A stretch of 64,000 nt of DNA from Sipunculus nudus (GCA_026874595.1 CM049321.1:10277979-10341978), one strand, 5' to 3'. Counted from the stretch's first letter, positions 38,455-50,683 are shown. Notes: a model not told the origin generated them from the letters alone. Numbers and translations are program-made.

Positions 38455-39039
38455 AAGAGAACGATAAGTGGTGTGAACATCAAAGGAGTATAAAAAACTT
38501 AGTGAATATGTTTTATTATGTGGACTAAATTGGTCATGGATATATATATATACACGTGTGTGTGTGGAATGCCTTTCAAAAAGAATGTAAATGTATTTTA
38601 ATATATTTTATTTTTTGTTTACTTATGACTTTTTCATCTTTTGTAGTGTAATTGAGAGTTTCAGCTGGTCTGGTTTACTGTTTAAAATAACCTGGTCGTC
38701 CATTCCTTCGGGGATGTGACACATATATAGAGACTGTCAATAACTCTTTTCGAAGCCTAGAAATCGATCGCAGAAAGAAAAGGCATTGGCATTAACATAA
38801 ATTGTGCCATCGATGCCGTTATATACTTTGTAAAATAATATGTCTGTAATTAGCTTCGTGTTGCCTCAAATTGGGAGATACACTCCATATACCATGGAGG
38901 CTCATATTTAATATCCTTTAGCCTAAAATATTTAGGGTAATGATACCCCCCCCCCCCTTCCGCTTACCTAAAACCTGACCACTGAACCCTGGGATATTGT
39001 CCCAGGTTATGGTTTATTTTCTGTTGAATAATATGCTAG

Positions 39040-40728
39040 GGCACATGAGACAAACTAGCAAGCACTTCGCCATAGACAGATAGTGTCCAGATGGCTGTTC
39101 TGAGCTGTTATAGAAGCACCATTTGTCCTGTGGGTCCCATAAACAGAGAGTGAACTTTTGGACTGTTTGAAGTGAAATAGTGTTAATCAATTGCTCTGAA
39201 CATTCTGAACATTTTAAAGTTCTAATAAACTGGTGGCTCAGTAATTTACACAGAAGAAAGTGGTGTGCTACAAAGAACTACTTGCTGCAACAAGTCCCGT
39301 GTTTATGCTCATCTACCAGTTGCTCACCTGCTAGTGATGCTATACCAATGAGGACCAGGGACGCTGAGTCAGCATTTGCAGTTCCTGTTGGGCCCTACCA
39401 TATCACTCAGTATGTTTCGTGAGCACTTTTTTATGCAAAAGTATTCTAGGGAAAATTCACCTTGCTTGAAATGGTTAATTCGTCGAGCTTGCATTTGATG
39501 GTGGTCTGTGACTCACTTCCTGGTCGCACTTTAAGCGTGATGATGATGATGGTATGATGATGATGGTGATGTCCCTTCACAGGAGCCGATAAACGTTTTT
39601 GCCTGGTGGTTACTGTAGCGCTTTCTGTATCTTACTAGGAGTTGGCGCTAGTTTTGTCTACTCTATTAATCATGTAGATTCGATTTCTTAAACTTCGGTT
39701 TCTTCTTCCTGGATTTTCCAGTCTTCGAAGGTGGCTTGGTTGCTGTTTTGGATGCTGGTATAGGCTGTACTGGTTCTGCTAGCTGTCTTGGTTTAGCAAC
39801 ATCCATCTCTGTATCTGGTGCTGACCTGTCAAACATATAATTCTAACTTATGTAGAAATGTGATGTGCTCTAGTGCTAGGTCTGTATCTTCAAACATTGC
39901 AGCGACGTTTTTTTCTAAAGGGCGACATCATGCGGCGGCTGGTAATACTACTTTTGGTGTGGTCTTAGTCCCAAAACTGGCAACTGTAGCTGGAAAGTGT
40001 GTCTGAGTTGTGGTAGTGGTTGATAACAGCTTGACTTCCGTTTGGACGCTTCTCTGTTGTTTAATTACTTGGAGGTTGTATTGAGCTGGTCTGCTTGGTG
40101 GTTGTAACTTAAGTTTGAGTTTTCTGGCATTTTTAACATAAGTTGTTGTTTGATTTTCACTGTCCCTGGTCTGTGCAGGACTGGTGGCCGAGCCTGACGG
40201 TTCGTCTTCCATTGGAATAGGTGTTTCTTGTCTTGGCTGTTCAAACAGGTTCCTTCTTGCAATTCCTTGGCACCCTTTACAAGCCGTAGAATGTTCTCCT
40301 TGGCAATTTCCACATCTATATGATGTTGCTTGGCATTGTCTGGTATGATGGTCACCATCCCCACCAACAGCGATTACACTTGGGCTGGTGTGTACACTCT
40401 CTGCTATTGTGTCCCCATTAAAGGCACCTTTCGCAGAAGGGGATCTCCATGGTTCGGCATAGCTCTCTAGTGAAGGGTTTCGGTCATATAAACAGGACCT
40501 TGTCTTATGCCGAATCCGCTGCGGCTTTGTCTTTGAATATGACTTTGTCTCTCATTGACGTCACATATATAATTAAAGTAAAAAAAAGTTGGCTGTTATT
40601 CTATTTTGTCAAAGTCAAGACTTGTAACTTTAAATTGAAATATTTAGTTGGGTTTCTCTTTCAGTCTTTCCAGTTTAATATTCATCGAATATTCCACCCT
40701 TCCTTGTGTCCAAAGCGTACTGTGGCAT
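39040..40728 (+). repeat. 5' LTR, interrupted by a nested element
   Basis: 39,040-39,455 and about 40,530-40,728 match consecutive parts of the 3' LTR. The roughly 1.1 kb between them is foreign. Confidence 0.7.
39470..40540 (-). pseudogene. Non-LTR retrotransposon ORF1 (Gag-like) fragment with zinc knuckles
   Basis: The minus strand reads, with one stop and one frameshift, three consecutive knuckle-like units. The first is CERCL-stop-WGHNSREC. The second is KCNRCW, then GDHHTRQC. The third is RCGNCQGEHSTACKGC. They are followed by a Pro/Thr/Lys-rich tail ending KKKPKFKKSNLHD and a stop near 39,675. A C-NC-G-H-GC last knuckle is typical of the ORF1 of Jockey-like non-LTR elements. It lies in the opposite direction to the surrounding LTR element, inside its 5' LTR. 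No reverse transcriptase belonging to it was found. Confidence 0.6.
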
Positions 40729-40769
40729 TAGTGCCGTGACCAGGCTCTTTTCCTCCTCTTTTTTTTGGG

Positions 40770-42110
40770 CGAAGAAAATAAAATGTGCGTAAAAACACAG
40801 CTTCATACAACTCATATTCTTTGGTTTATCACTCTGCGTTATATATTACTTGAAACCCCTAGCTCAGTATTACTTACATAGGTAGGATATTTGATCTGTT
40901 TGGGGAGGAAAGACCAGCTCCTCAGGGCCGAAGAGTTATATGAAGCTTCGGCTGGGGTTTGTTTTATGTACGCTACGGCGGTTAATTAAACCTTTGATAG
41001 ATATGCCCTGTTGTAGATTTACTTTCTGTAATCTCATACGGACCTTGTGACTGTCCTGGGGTTTGCAGCAGTTTTTCGCTAGACATTAGCTGATGATAAA
41101 GCATAGTTTTGAGCTGAGCAAGTTGAGCTGAGCAAGTTGTTGTATAGCCTTTTGAATTTATTGTTGGTGGATACTACGATTTGTTCTAGGCCGAAAATTG
41201 GATAGAACAGACTGGGCTGTACATCTCAGTGCGCTATTGAAAGGTAAGGCGCTTAATGTTTTTACCCCGTCTTTCTTCTTCCGAGGCCTTAGACTATGAC
41301 AAACTTAAGTTAACACTGAGAATTTAAAATGACCGATGAAGGCTACATAACTAAGTTCCCGACAGGGGACAAGAATCCCTGAGTCAGTTTGTTGCACGGA
41401 TAAATAGTTATTTGCACCACTTGATCAAAATGGTGGGTATTGATTAAATCACACCAGTCTATCTGCACTGCATTCCATATATTTAATCCAGCTGGGCCAG
41501 TACTGCTGCCTGCAGGGGATTCCCCCAGCACTGGCAGACGGATAATGATATGCAGTGACGTAGCACATAGATACAGGTTGTTTAAGTCTGGCGCTGACTC
41601 GCCCTTCTCTCACATGCATTTCATCACATCTGACACACTAACTGACCTAAATTGACATTACACACCAATCCATGAACCACCAAATTAATAATCCTGTCTA
41701 AGACTTTGCTGTGTCTGTGTCAGGGGGTAGCTGGGTCAGTGTACAGTGCTTACAGGGTTCAACCTGAATGTAGTGTATCGCTGCATCTTGTCTGGTATAT
41801 ACAGGGATTGTTTTCTTGTGTACTGTATGCGTTCTCCACATGAAAAATCAATAATGAATGTACCTACAGAAATTTAAAAGGATTATCTTTGACTTTATTA
41901 AAATGGATCCGGTGTTTCAATTTCATATTTGATTGAACTGTGGTTATTATCTTGACTCTTCCTCCCTAGCAACAGTGATATGTTGCCTGTGGAATTAATG
42001 CTTATACATCAGAAAATGGCTGATTGTGGTGCTTAGGACTTGAGGACTTGAATTGTGGTACTTCATCAGGAAATATTGCAGTTATAGCTTTATTGAACCA
42101 GATGTTTTAG
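40770..42110. other. LTR element interior, nothing recognised
   Basis: This is where gag would be expected. No frame with capsid or zinc-knuckle character was seen. There is a short tandem GAGCTGAGCAAGTT duplication near 41,113. Confidence 0.4.
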
Positions 42111-42119
42111 TATATAGAA

Positions 42120-42646
42120 ATGGAACATTCACTTGACTTTCATAATGAGTGTCTGCAGGCATTGTGCAGAATATGTGCTAAACGTGCACAAACTAAAGCT
42201 AAAAGAAATAAAAAGGTTAAGCTTTATTACTGTGAGGATCATATTAACAGAATAAAATATGAATTTGGAATTGATGTTCAGCTTGATGTCACAAGCATAC
42301 ACCCATACACCTTTCCTACTATAGACGCACATTCCCCGAAACATCAGTGTTACAAAAACACCACATTTTAGAAGACCATGTGCTTGAATTGGTAGAACGT
42401 TCGGATGTCGACATGGCTGTGCATGGCGAACAAGGTACTGAAGGCCTTCAACATATATTTAATGAGATTGCTATGAAGACCGCCTCAGTCAAAGTTCCAA
42501 TGCAACGTGTTCTTGCAACCATAAAAGACCATCTAACATTATTATCTCCTGATGTTCATGAACATATTCCACGAACTATAAAGGAGGGGGAGCAAGATGT
42601 TAATGAGCGACTTATGCAGAGACTATACATTGAAAATACCCTGTGA
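42120..42646 (+). pseudogene. RAG1 N-terminal-like fragment (N-RAG-TP type)
   Basis: Begins MEHSLDFHNECLQ, then LCRIC followed by a basic stretch, then a segment reading FGIDVQLDVTSIHP. RAG1 proteins have a central-N-terminal stretch with the same pattern: a Cys-x-x-Cys, then I-D-V, D-V, S-I-H-P and a further Cys pair. Molluscan mobile elements encoding only this N-terminal part (N-RAG-TP) were described in Aplysia. Here the second Cys pair expected right after SIHP is missing because the frame shifts near 42,315-42,340. The next frame runs on for about 100 codons (LEDHVLELVERSDVD and so on) to a TGA at 42,646. That second part was not recognised. It is probably a nested mobile element fragment inside the LTR element. 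Confidence 0.5.
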
Positions 42647-42659
42647 ATGTAGTTGCATA

Positions 42660-44470
42660 AGAAGGATGATCCCCCCCCCACACACACACACACAAATCAG
42701 TTTATATATAACTTCTCTTCTGTCTCAACTATCTTTGCAAAACAGGACAATAAATATATTGTGAGCACTAATGTTTTACCAGATCAGTGTTGTTGTCATG
42801 AACAAATTTTTATCAATACGCATGTGTTTTTAAACAATCGGATGAAATAATTGGGGCATCTTTGACTGTACAATTTTTTTTCTTAATATTGTTTTCTAGA
42901 CAAAGCGTTTCATATGTTTTAATATAAGGCCAAAACACACTGCCGCTGGTGTCAAAGCGGAAAATTACTCCTCGATATTTGACTTTTGACGAAATACACT
43001 GACAGGTGGTAGCAGATGAGCGGCCATGAGGCGTGTTTCCTCCATTGCTCCCCGACGTTGTTTTGCGACTTGCGAAGTGCGTGCTGCACGCGGATCTCTG
43101 GTGAATATGTTTTTGTGTCTGTTGAATACTTTGGAAAATTTAGTCAAATACATTTAATTGAAAAAATACATTAAATGTATACTTCTATATTTATAATAAC
43201 ATAACATTTATAATAGATATATATATATATATATAAGCATGCGTGTTTATAACTAATACTTGATATATGAATATAACATTATATGTCCACATAAATTATA
43301 TTGTTAAATATATTTAATCATAAATATTGTTCACCAAGTGATGCCTTGAATATTCAGTGAAATGTATGCTTACTGAAGTATATTTCTGAGATAAAAATAT
43401 AAAAAAACAGAAAGAATATCTATATTCAACAGCGATTTACGACAAATTTTGCTGCTTGTCGCTTGTCGCATACCCTAGTGTGTTATATAATGTACTGTAT
43501 GAACGCTTCCCCCCCCCCCCCCAGTACTGTGCGCATCAGTGTATTTTTGGCCTTTTTAAGTTATACACTTCTTTTATATACCTCAAATCAAGTTTTTAAT
43601 GTATATTAAAAGAAATCTTTTAGAAAATCTAACTGTAAGACGGTTAAAATGAAACGTTTTAGAGAATTTTTTATATTATCATATATCATGTAAAATACAG
43701 CATTTTACAAGAGGAAATAGTGCACTCAATGTTTTAATGCAGAAAATTCACTTTAAACTGATGGGTATTCCCAGTGATTTTTTAAATTTAAAACATATAT
43801 TTTGAATTGAAACAGTAATAATTTTTAAATATGTGGAATAAGTACATCCGTAACAAATCACCAGTAGCTTTCCTGACAGGTTTTGGCGTGGAATTGGTTT
43901 TATATTGAATGTTTTATCTGATGATTTTAAGTGTGTCCTATTCTGCTCACAAGCAAAGACATTTGTATGAATGCTATGTTGCATCTTTATAAACATAAAT
44001 ATTTGATCTATAAACTTGAAATTTTGTACATAGATTGTCCTAATGTTCCATTACCATGTCAAAGCATTAAGTGTTATATAGCTACCGTGATTCTACTGTA
44101 ATTGATAGATAATACAGGGTACTTTGGGATACTTAGCGCCACGAGCAGAACATTTGCACTCACTTGACTCCTTGCTGGGCAGCCTTGCCGGCCAATCCCA
44201 GTGATAAGTGCCAGTTGTGGCTGAGCGGGGCCCTGTTTTATTAAACATAACACCAGCAAACAAGTGTGAAATATATGAGATCTTGATTGAATTTCGTTAC
44301 GAGAGCAGTTTCTAACTACATGCTCGAAAGAACTGTCATTTTTCCTGAGGGACAGGCAGTTTTCCAATATATATGATATAAAAAAGATGGCTGAATGCTT
44401 TGTTGGGTTTTTTCAGATCATGTAGTCTCATTGTTACGGGATACATGATGTAGCAGTGCAATTGTAAGAT
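42660..44470. other. LTR element interior, possible short inverted-repeat element
   Basis: Contains a CA run (42,680), a short (TA)n (43,217-43,236) and a C run (43,509). AAAACACACTGCCGC at about 42,930 and TAGTGTGTTAT at about 43,475 are loosely inverse, with GTCGCTTGTCGC nearby, as in some MITEs. No gene was seen. Confidence 0.25.
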
Positions 44471-44478
44471 CAGTACTA

Positions 44479-44838
44479 GTGCATGAAGGACAGAGAACAG
44501 GAAACATTCAGAATTGTATCCTAACAAATGGAACAGCTCAGCAATTACTAGTCGCTAAAGTAATGGTTAATACATCCTACTTTGTGGGTGAGGTCAAAGC
44601 TTTATGTGTTGATAACCCTGTCTATGGCCTTATAATCGGGATCATCAACGGTTCAAGGGAACCACAGTGTCCCGATCCTTCTTGTGTTTCCTCTGTTACA
44701 GAGATTGCTGGCTCTGTACAAACCAGGGCCATGGCTCGAGAGAAAGGTAAGACTCTTAAACTTCTTTCAGTACCTAGTCCTGTCTCAGAAGTGAGTCGTT
44801 CTGTGTTTCTCACAGGACAGATAAATGATAAGACATAA
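44479..44838 (+). pseudogene. Pol linker after protease, GMR1-like element
   Basis: Open for 119 codons. It reads YFVGEVKALCVDNPVYGLIIG, a motif that follows the aspartic protease in many Ty3-type elements, and later VQTRAMAREKGK. The protease active-site motif itself was not found upstream. Confidence 0.6.
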
Positions 44839-44959
44839 TCCTACCAGTGAGACAGAGTAACTCAGCCACAGACCAGTTCGTATCAGTTTGCCACAAAGAA
44901 CGTTGCTTTAGTACGTAGAAAGCTGGATCAACATAGTGATGTTCAATCCCATATTCAGT

Positions 44960-46010
44960 TCGTGGTGCCTACATCTTTCAGCTCAGATGTCTTAAAGTTG
45001 GCCCATGAAGTAATAATGTCCGGCCATCAAGGCATAAGCCGAATTCTTGACAGAGTAGCTACACATTTTTATTGCCAGGATTGCATGATGATGTGGTGTG
45101 GTTTTGCAGATCCTGTGAAATATGCCAGAGGACCTTCCAAAAGGGTAAGGTGACAAAAGTACCATTAGGCCGAATGCCCTAAATCGATCAACCCTTTCAG
45201 CGGATTGCTATGGACTACTTTATCCTGCTTCAATAAGAGGTACTCGATTTATTCTTACGGTTATGGATAACGCGGCCAACTACCCATAAACAAGAACATT
45301 ACGAAACACAGAAACTGAAACTGGGGCCCTCTTCGATAAATATGTATATAGCAGACTCGGTATACCATCTGAAGTCCTCCCGATATAGGCAGCCAATTCA
45401 CCTTCTCAGTGATGAGGGATAAAAGTAGTTTGCTAGGGATCCAACAACTCACCACCACTCCGTACAATTCAAGATGTAATGGCGGAGGAGTTCAACGACA
45501 CATTGAGAAGACGTTGAAAAGAATGTGTGCCCAACAACCACGGGATTTGGACAGATATGTCGCTCCACTGTTGTTAGTTTATCGCGAATAACCACTTGAG
45601 TTATTGGGAGGGTTTTTCCCCTTTGACCTGTTGTATGGTAGACAGGTAAGAGATCCACTGATAGTGCTGAACGAGTTGTTGACAAAAGAGGGCACCTCCT
45701 CTGATCAATATTTCCTCAATTTAAAACAAAAGCTGAGTGACACCTGATTGAGTGGGCTCAACAGGCTCAGGTCCGTTCATCTGAGAGGTAATGTATTACT
45801 ATAACAGGGGTATCAAGCCTCGACAGCTACAGGTAGGGAAAAGGATTTAGTACTGCTTCACAAAGATTGAAACATATTGCTGTTATAATGGATGGGGCCT
45901 TTTAAAGTTCTGCGGGACTTCAATGATTGTGACTACAAAAGCAACATGAATGGTAAGTCTAAATCCTTTCATTTCAACCTCCTAAAGAAGTATGTGGTAA
46001 GGGAGGAAAC
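44960..46010 (+). pseudogene. Integrase of the GMR1-like element, broken
   Basis: Zinc-binding part at 44,992-45,150: LAHEVIMSGHQGISRILDRV, then after a frameshift CRSCEICQR, giving the HHCC pattern. Core at 45,160-45,760: IDQPFQRIAMD, then GSQFT-like and GIQQLTTTPYNS. Stops interrupt it and the complete D,D-35-E triad could not be read. A C-terminal GPFKVL stretch (45,892-46,010) reading MNGKSKSFHFNLLKK resembles the chromodomain-like end of Ty3 integrases. It precedes the reverse transcriptase. Confidence 0.7.
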
Positions 46011-46249
46011 TCCTGTTCTTCACGGTGCCTCGTCAACATACAAACCGCAGGCTGTTTGTTTGAAATGCCTGGTGTATTTTGTCAGGTCGATGATTCCATT
46101 CCTTATCAGGACGAGGTTTGTATAGATTACGGGAAAAGCATTGTCCCTCCTCCTAGTGATATTCGGAAACAAGGGCCTGCTGATGTCCAGGTAAGTGATA
46201 ATCTTTCCGTCCAACAAACCACACAGCTTTGAGCTTGACTCGATAAATT

Positions 46250-46805
46250 TGATGTTGTGTTTACGGATGTTCCAAAAATAACTGCTATCATCGAGTGTGA
46301 CTTCCATCTTTTCACAGACCAGCCAGTCAGGTCAAAGCACTATCCTGTTACTCATACATTAAGAAATACTTGAGGGAAAAGGTAAGTGACATGTTATCTT
46401 TTGGAGTCATAGAGAGATCGAATTCATCTTTTGCTTCACCAGTTTTCATGGTCCGCAAAAAGGACGGATCATTCCGCTTTTGCCTGGACTTCCGTAAGTT
46501 GAATCAGCACATTGTATGTGATCCCGAACCTATGCCAAATCCATTATGATATATTTGCAGAATTGCAGAAAAGTAAATAATTCTCAGCAACTGGACAAAA
46601 GTGGGTTGGCAAATTCCAATGTCGGAAAGCTCGAGAATACTAACTGCTTTTGTTACACCAGAAGGTTATTACCATTTTTAATTCATGTCTTTTGGTCTGG
46701 TAGTGGCAGGTGCAATTTGCACCCGGGTAATGCGCAAACTGATTTTACATGTGTCAGGGGATGTGTTGCTTCATTGATGATGTGTTATGTCACACTCAAT
46801 ATTTT
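46250..46805 (+). pseudogene. Reverse transcriptase of the GMR1-like element, truncated
   Basis: Reads VVFTDVPKITAIIECDFHL, then after a shift a clean stretch with VIERSNSSFASPV, KKDGSFRFCLDFRKLNQ, and after another shift the catalytic-type CFIDDVLCHTQ at about 46,764-46,796. The fingers and palm motifs are in normal order. There is no RNase H domain before the 3' LTR at about 47,020. Confidence 0.75.
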
Positions 46806-47019
46806 ATGAAAATTTAGCTCTTTAGGAAAAAGAGCTCCGTATTCTGATGAAAAGCTAATCTAGCTCAATACATAGTAAAATGCTTCTTTTCCTGGTTTAG
46901 GTTTAGGGTCATATTGTGGGAAAAGGCCAGCTAGCAACTGATCCCCAGTTGCTTGATAAGATATGGAAACATACAGAAAGGGCCACAATAGATGACTCTT
47001 AACCGGTACTTATTCATTT

Positions 47020-47635
47020 TTGCAAGTAGTCGGCCAGAGACACAGCTAGTGTCCAGATTGGTGATCTTAGCTATTGGAGAAGTACCATTTTACCTGACGG
47101 CCCCGTTAACAGAGAGTGGACGTTTGGACTGTTTGAATGGAAATTTTGGTCAACTTCTCTGAACATATTTAGGTTCTAAATGAGATCTATTTGCTGCAAC
47201 CGAACCCTGTTTCGTGGTTCTGTCAACTACAAGTGACTCAACTACCAGTGAGGACCAGGGACACTGAGACAGCACCCCCAGTTCCTGTTGGACCCTACCA
47301 TATCACTCAGTATATGGTGAGCCCTTTTTATTCAAAACTATTTTTGGAAAATTATCCAGAACTTTCTTCTGTTGTTGCCCTATTACTATAAGTGTCTTAT
47401 CGTGTATTTTTATATTAAATACAGTAAATGTCTACAGACAGGAGGACTCTGTTGTAATTGGCTTCGCGTATATAATAAAGGTAATTTTAATTGACTTTTA
47501 AATTGACTTTTTTCAAAGTCATCTAGCTAATACCTTTGAACTCAAATATTTAGATTAGTTTTCCTTTCAGTCTTTCCGGTGTGGTATTCCTGGAATAAAA
47601 CACCGATCCTTGTATCCAAAGCGTACTGTGGTCTG
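47020..47635 (+). repeat. 3' LTR
   Basis: About 610 bases, uninterrupted, matching the two pieces of the 5' LTR in order. It diverges noticeably from them, which suggests an old insertion. Confidence 0.7.
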
Positions 47636-47639
47636 TCGT

Positions 47640-48141
47640 CGATTGAGGTAATTTAGCCAATCACCCGTCTAATTTACCATTAAGCTGTACATGCAGTTAA
47701 TAAAGTTCTGTTTTGTTTGGTTTTCCTGGCTTCATCTTGTTTGTATGAGGCTATGCTGTAACGAATCAATAAGGTATTTAAGGACCTGGGGCAAGGTTGT
47801 GTTTCAGGAATTACCTGAGGTTGAATCCTTGACAAATTGTACATATAAGAATCACATGGTGGCTATGACATTGATATTGGACATAACTGTATGAGGTAAC
47901 AGGGCGCGGTTTGACTGAACAAACATGCTTTCAAAGTATCTTTCACCTATTAAAGCCAGCATGGCGCATAAGATACGTGTCAGATTGGGAAGTCGTCTGT
48001 GCAGTTATTTATGTTATTTCTATGAGAGGTCGCTGAGCACCAAAGTCCGGAGAGTGATTTCAGCAGGGATGGGAAGAACGGGCATCCAGAATAATATGCC
48101 AGCTGCCGCCCCGTTATTGATAAAATAGCACACAAACACAC

Positions 48142-48201
<60 letters not shown>

Positions 48202-49440
48202 ATCAAATGGATATAACAGTATGGAATTGTCGATTGCAGTGGAAGCCAAGTTCGTCCCCGAAAGATGGAAAATTGATGTGCACTAAACTATTATATTGAT
48301 TTCTTCAAGGAAAGCCAGATTTTAAAAAAATCATTATCGGACATGCACGCCATCTGGTCTTCAAACTCTTTATAAATGTCGGGTATTATAAGAGTGCATT
48401 ATACTGGAATTTTTTTGCAGGTGGTTAAATGTCAGTATGGGTATATTTCTGTCTTCAAAAATATGAATTGTTACTTGATACAGTCAAGTTCTCGTTCACA
48501 GGGTAACACAAGCTGCAGGGCTTCGACTTAATTTTAGAGCAAAAAGAACTGTTTGATCTCTCTGGATCAATGAATTAAGATGATTAAATTTTGTATCAGT
48601 GATGTAAGTCGTCCTTGTTGGCCGTCGAATCCATTTGTTCTGCTTACAACCACGGGATTTGATTATCAGTTATATTCGATTCAGCATCCACTGCGCGACA
48701 GCAAATGTTTCCAATAGTGTTGCTGTAAATGTATCTTGGTCCATATACTTCCTGTGTTATTTAACATCTTTCCTGATGTATCCTAATGCACTCCGTCTCT
48801 TTCGATCTCAGGGAGGTCTCCACCTCGTGTCATCATATTGCAAAGCAGACCTAGCTGTCCATTCCCTTAATATTGTTTTTCCCAGACAGTAAATGTGTGT
48901 TCAAAGATGCGGCGCAATCGTTCAACAACACCTTGGTCTATCATAGCTGTGCAATAGGATTAATGATTTACTGCTTTTGTCTAATTCAGTATGTCTGTCA
49001 GGAATTATGTAGCCAGTGAATATCAAATATGAAAGGTCTTTTTCAAAGCACCTATTGTTAATGTTCGTGATAACTCGAACGTTTATATGTTTTCCCAAAG
49101 GGAAAGACATATATGGAGCCAAACTCCTTACAGTCTGTAAATACAGACTTGCACGCCTATTCGGCTTCCAACTGTTTATAAATTTCGGGTGTAATAAGGG
49201 TGCATATACTGAAATGTTCTGTATGCCGTTACATGAGACAGCCAAGTTTTCGAGCACGTGGTAACACAAGCTGCGAGGCCTCGACTAAAGCTAAGAGTAA
49301 ATAAATTGTGTGATTCCTAATTCTGAACTGAGTGGTAATTAAGTTTAACCAAATGTGACAATAGAGAGCTAGACAGTTATGCTATGAAATGAGGAACGAG
49401 TAAGGGTGCTTAATTTATATGTTTAAATCAAAATAATCAT
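47640..49440. repeat. Repeats right of the LTR element
   Basis: Besides the matches to 36,780-37,500, 48,350-48,540 is repeated at 49,160-49,290 (GGGTAACACAAGCTGC against GTGGTAACACAAGCTGC). A (TA)n tract lies at 48,147-48,200. No gene was recognised. Confidence 0.55.
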
Positions 49441-50680
49441 ATAATACACGTTCAACATCTGCATCAGACAAACCGGAATAAAGCAATTGAGAAAGTCTCT
49501 CTACGTCAACAGCTAATGGCCTGTAAACATGCGGAATCGACCGTTTTTGGTTGGTGCTTATTTCTGTTAGTCTTCAAGGGGACTGCTGACTTAGGCTAAG
49601 AGATAAGAAAACTTATACCCCCGCCACAGGTTGAGTAACCTGTAATTCATGAACGCTTACTAAGAATGAGGAACAAATCTTACATTTCTCTCAAATACAT
49701 TGAATGCTTAGCTATGAAACAAATAGTTGCTTATAAATGCTTTCGCTGAAAACGAAACACTTTATTTCACATCAGTATTCACAGATAAACACTATATGTA
49801 CTTTCTGTGGCCTCTTTAGTTAGGGCACTCCATTGAATCATCAAAGAACAACTTTTTCAGATAACAAAAAGCAAATCAGGACACAGCTATTTACGGATTT
49901 CTTCGACAAATTAACACATACAGAATTCAAAGAGAATATTGAAACCATTCATTTACAAGCATTATCTAGTCGAAATCTTAGGAATATTTACAGGTTATAA
50001 CTATTCTAAAATGTTTGCTTTGTCAGCGATAACTAAAATCCAAACCTTGCAGGGCAATCATTTTTTTTTTTTTTTTTTTTTTTGCAGTCAAAAGTTGCCA
50101 TTCCCGTCGTACACTTCCGTCCGTTCTCGACAACAATATCAGGAAAGTATACTGGCGGAAGTTTGATTGATATTCGATATCAACTAAAATGACATACTTG
50201 CATTGTAGACATACACATAGGGTAACTTAATTAATCTAGCATGGCTGGCAGCGAAGAAAGGGACACTTTCTTTTCTCTTATCGAAGAAACCCTTGTAACA
50301 GTGGTGAACTTTGTGCACTAGGAATGCACTTTAATTCCTTGTTGCAAGCAAAATCCTTAAAAGTACCTGATCCAGGGGATATCATGGCATGCCCATAATC
50401 AAGCCGTTATCACTCAATCAGATCACTTAGCAAAAAATCCAATTATATATTGGTACATCTTAACCTTTCACTTTCCCATGTAAAAGTTACATTTTTACGT
50501 TTATATTTTAGAAATTTTATTGAATAAATCATTTTATTCCCCGTTATACCAATTGAAATAAAATATTTGACCCAAATGATAAAGTGTTGTTACAATATTG
50601 GATTTCATGAAATCTTTTTTATGACAAAGATAGCTGCAGAAACTAGCCTTTGACCAAATAAATTACACCTTAGTAGATAT
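49440..50680. repeat. B-type block resumed
   Basis: 49,440-49,960 matches the end of B1 (19,395-19,860). 49,970-50,350 matches the start of the B1 lectin flank (11,140-11,440). The junction therefore skips a whole A block. A T run of about 25 lies at 50,060. Confidence 0.6.
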
Positions 50681-50683
50681 GCA

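Larger units (their letters stand above)
39040..47635 (+). mobile_element. Decayed GMR1-like LTR retrotransposon
   Basis: Direct repeats at about 39,040-40,728 (interrupted) and 47,020-47,635 serve as LTRs. They share TGTCCAGAT, ACAGAGAGTG, CAGTTCCTGTTGG, CCTACCATATCACTCAGTAT and CCAAAGCGTACTGTGG. A stretch TGCCGTGACCAGG just after the 5' LTR (about 40,732) is a plausible primer-binding site. Inside, all on the plus strand, come a linker (44,480-44,840), integrase (about 44,990-46,010) and reverse transcriptase (46,250-46,800). That order is the one known from GMR1-type Ty3 elements. Frameshifts and stops are frequent and the RNase H part is missing, so it is dead. The nested insertions suggest considerable age. 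Confidence 0.75.
35690..49440. mobile_element. 13.7-kb transposon-rich insertion splitting block B2
   Basis: B1-type homology stops at about 35,690 and restarts at about 49,440. In B1 these points are separated by only about 100 bases (19,290-19,395). The inserted DNA holds an LTR retrotransposon, nested elements and several direct repeats. Whether it arrived in one event or many cannot be told by eye. Confidence 0.6.

Noticed and set aside
44479-46805. Copia-type retrotransposon
   Set aside because: Only the order is Copia-like. The GPF integrase end and reverse transcriptase motifs are Ty3-like, so GMR1 is the better reading.
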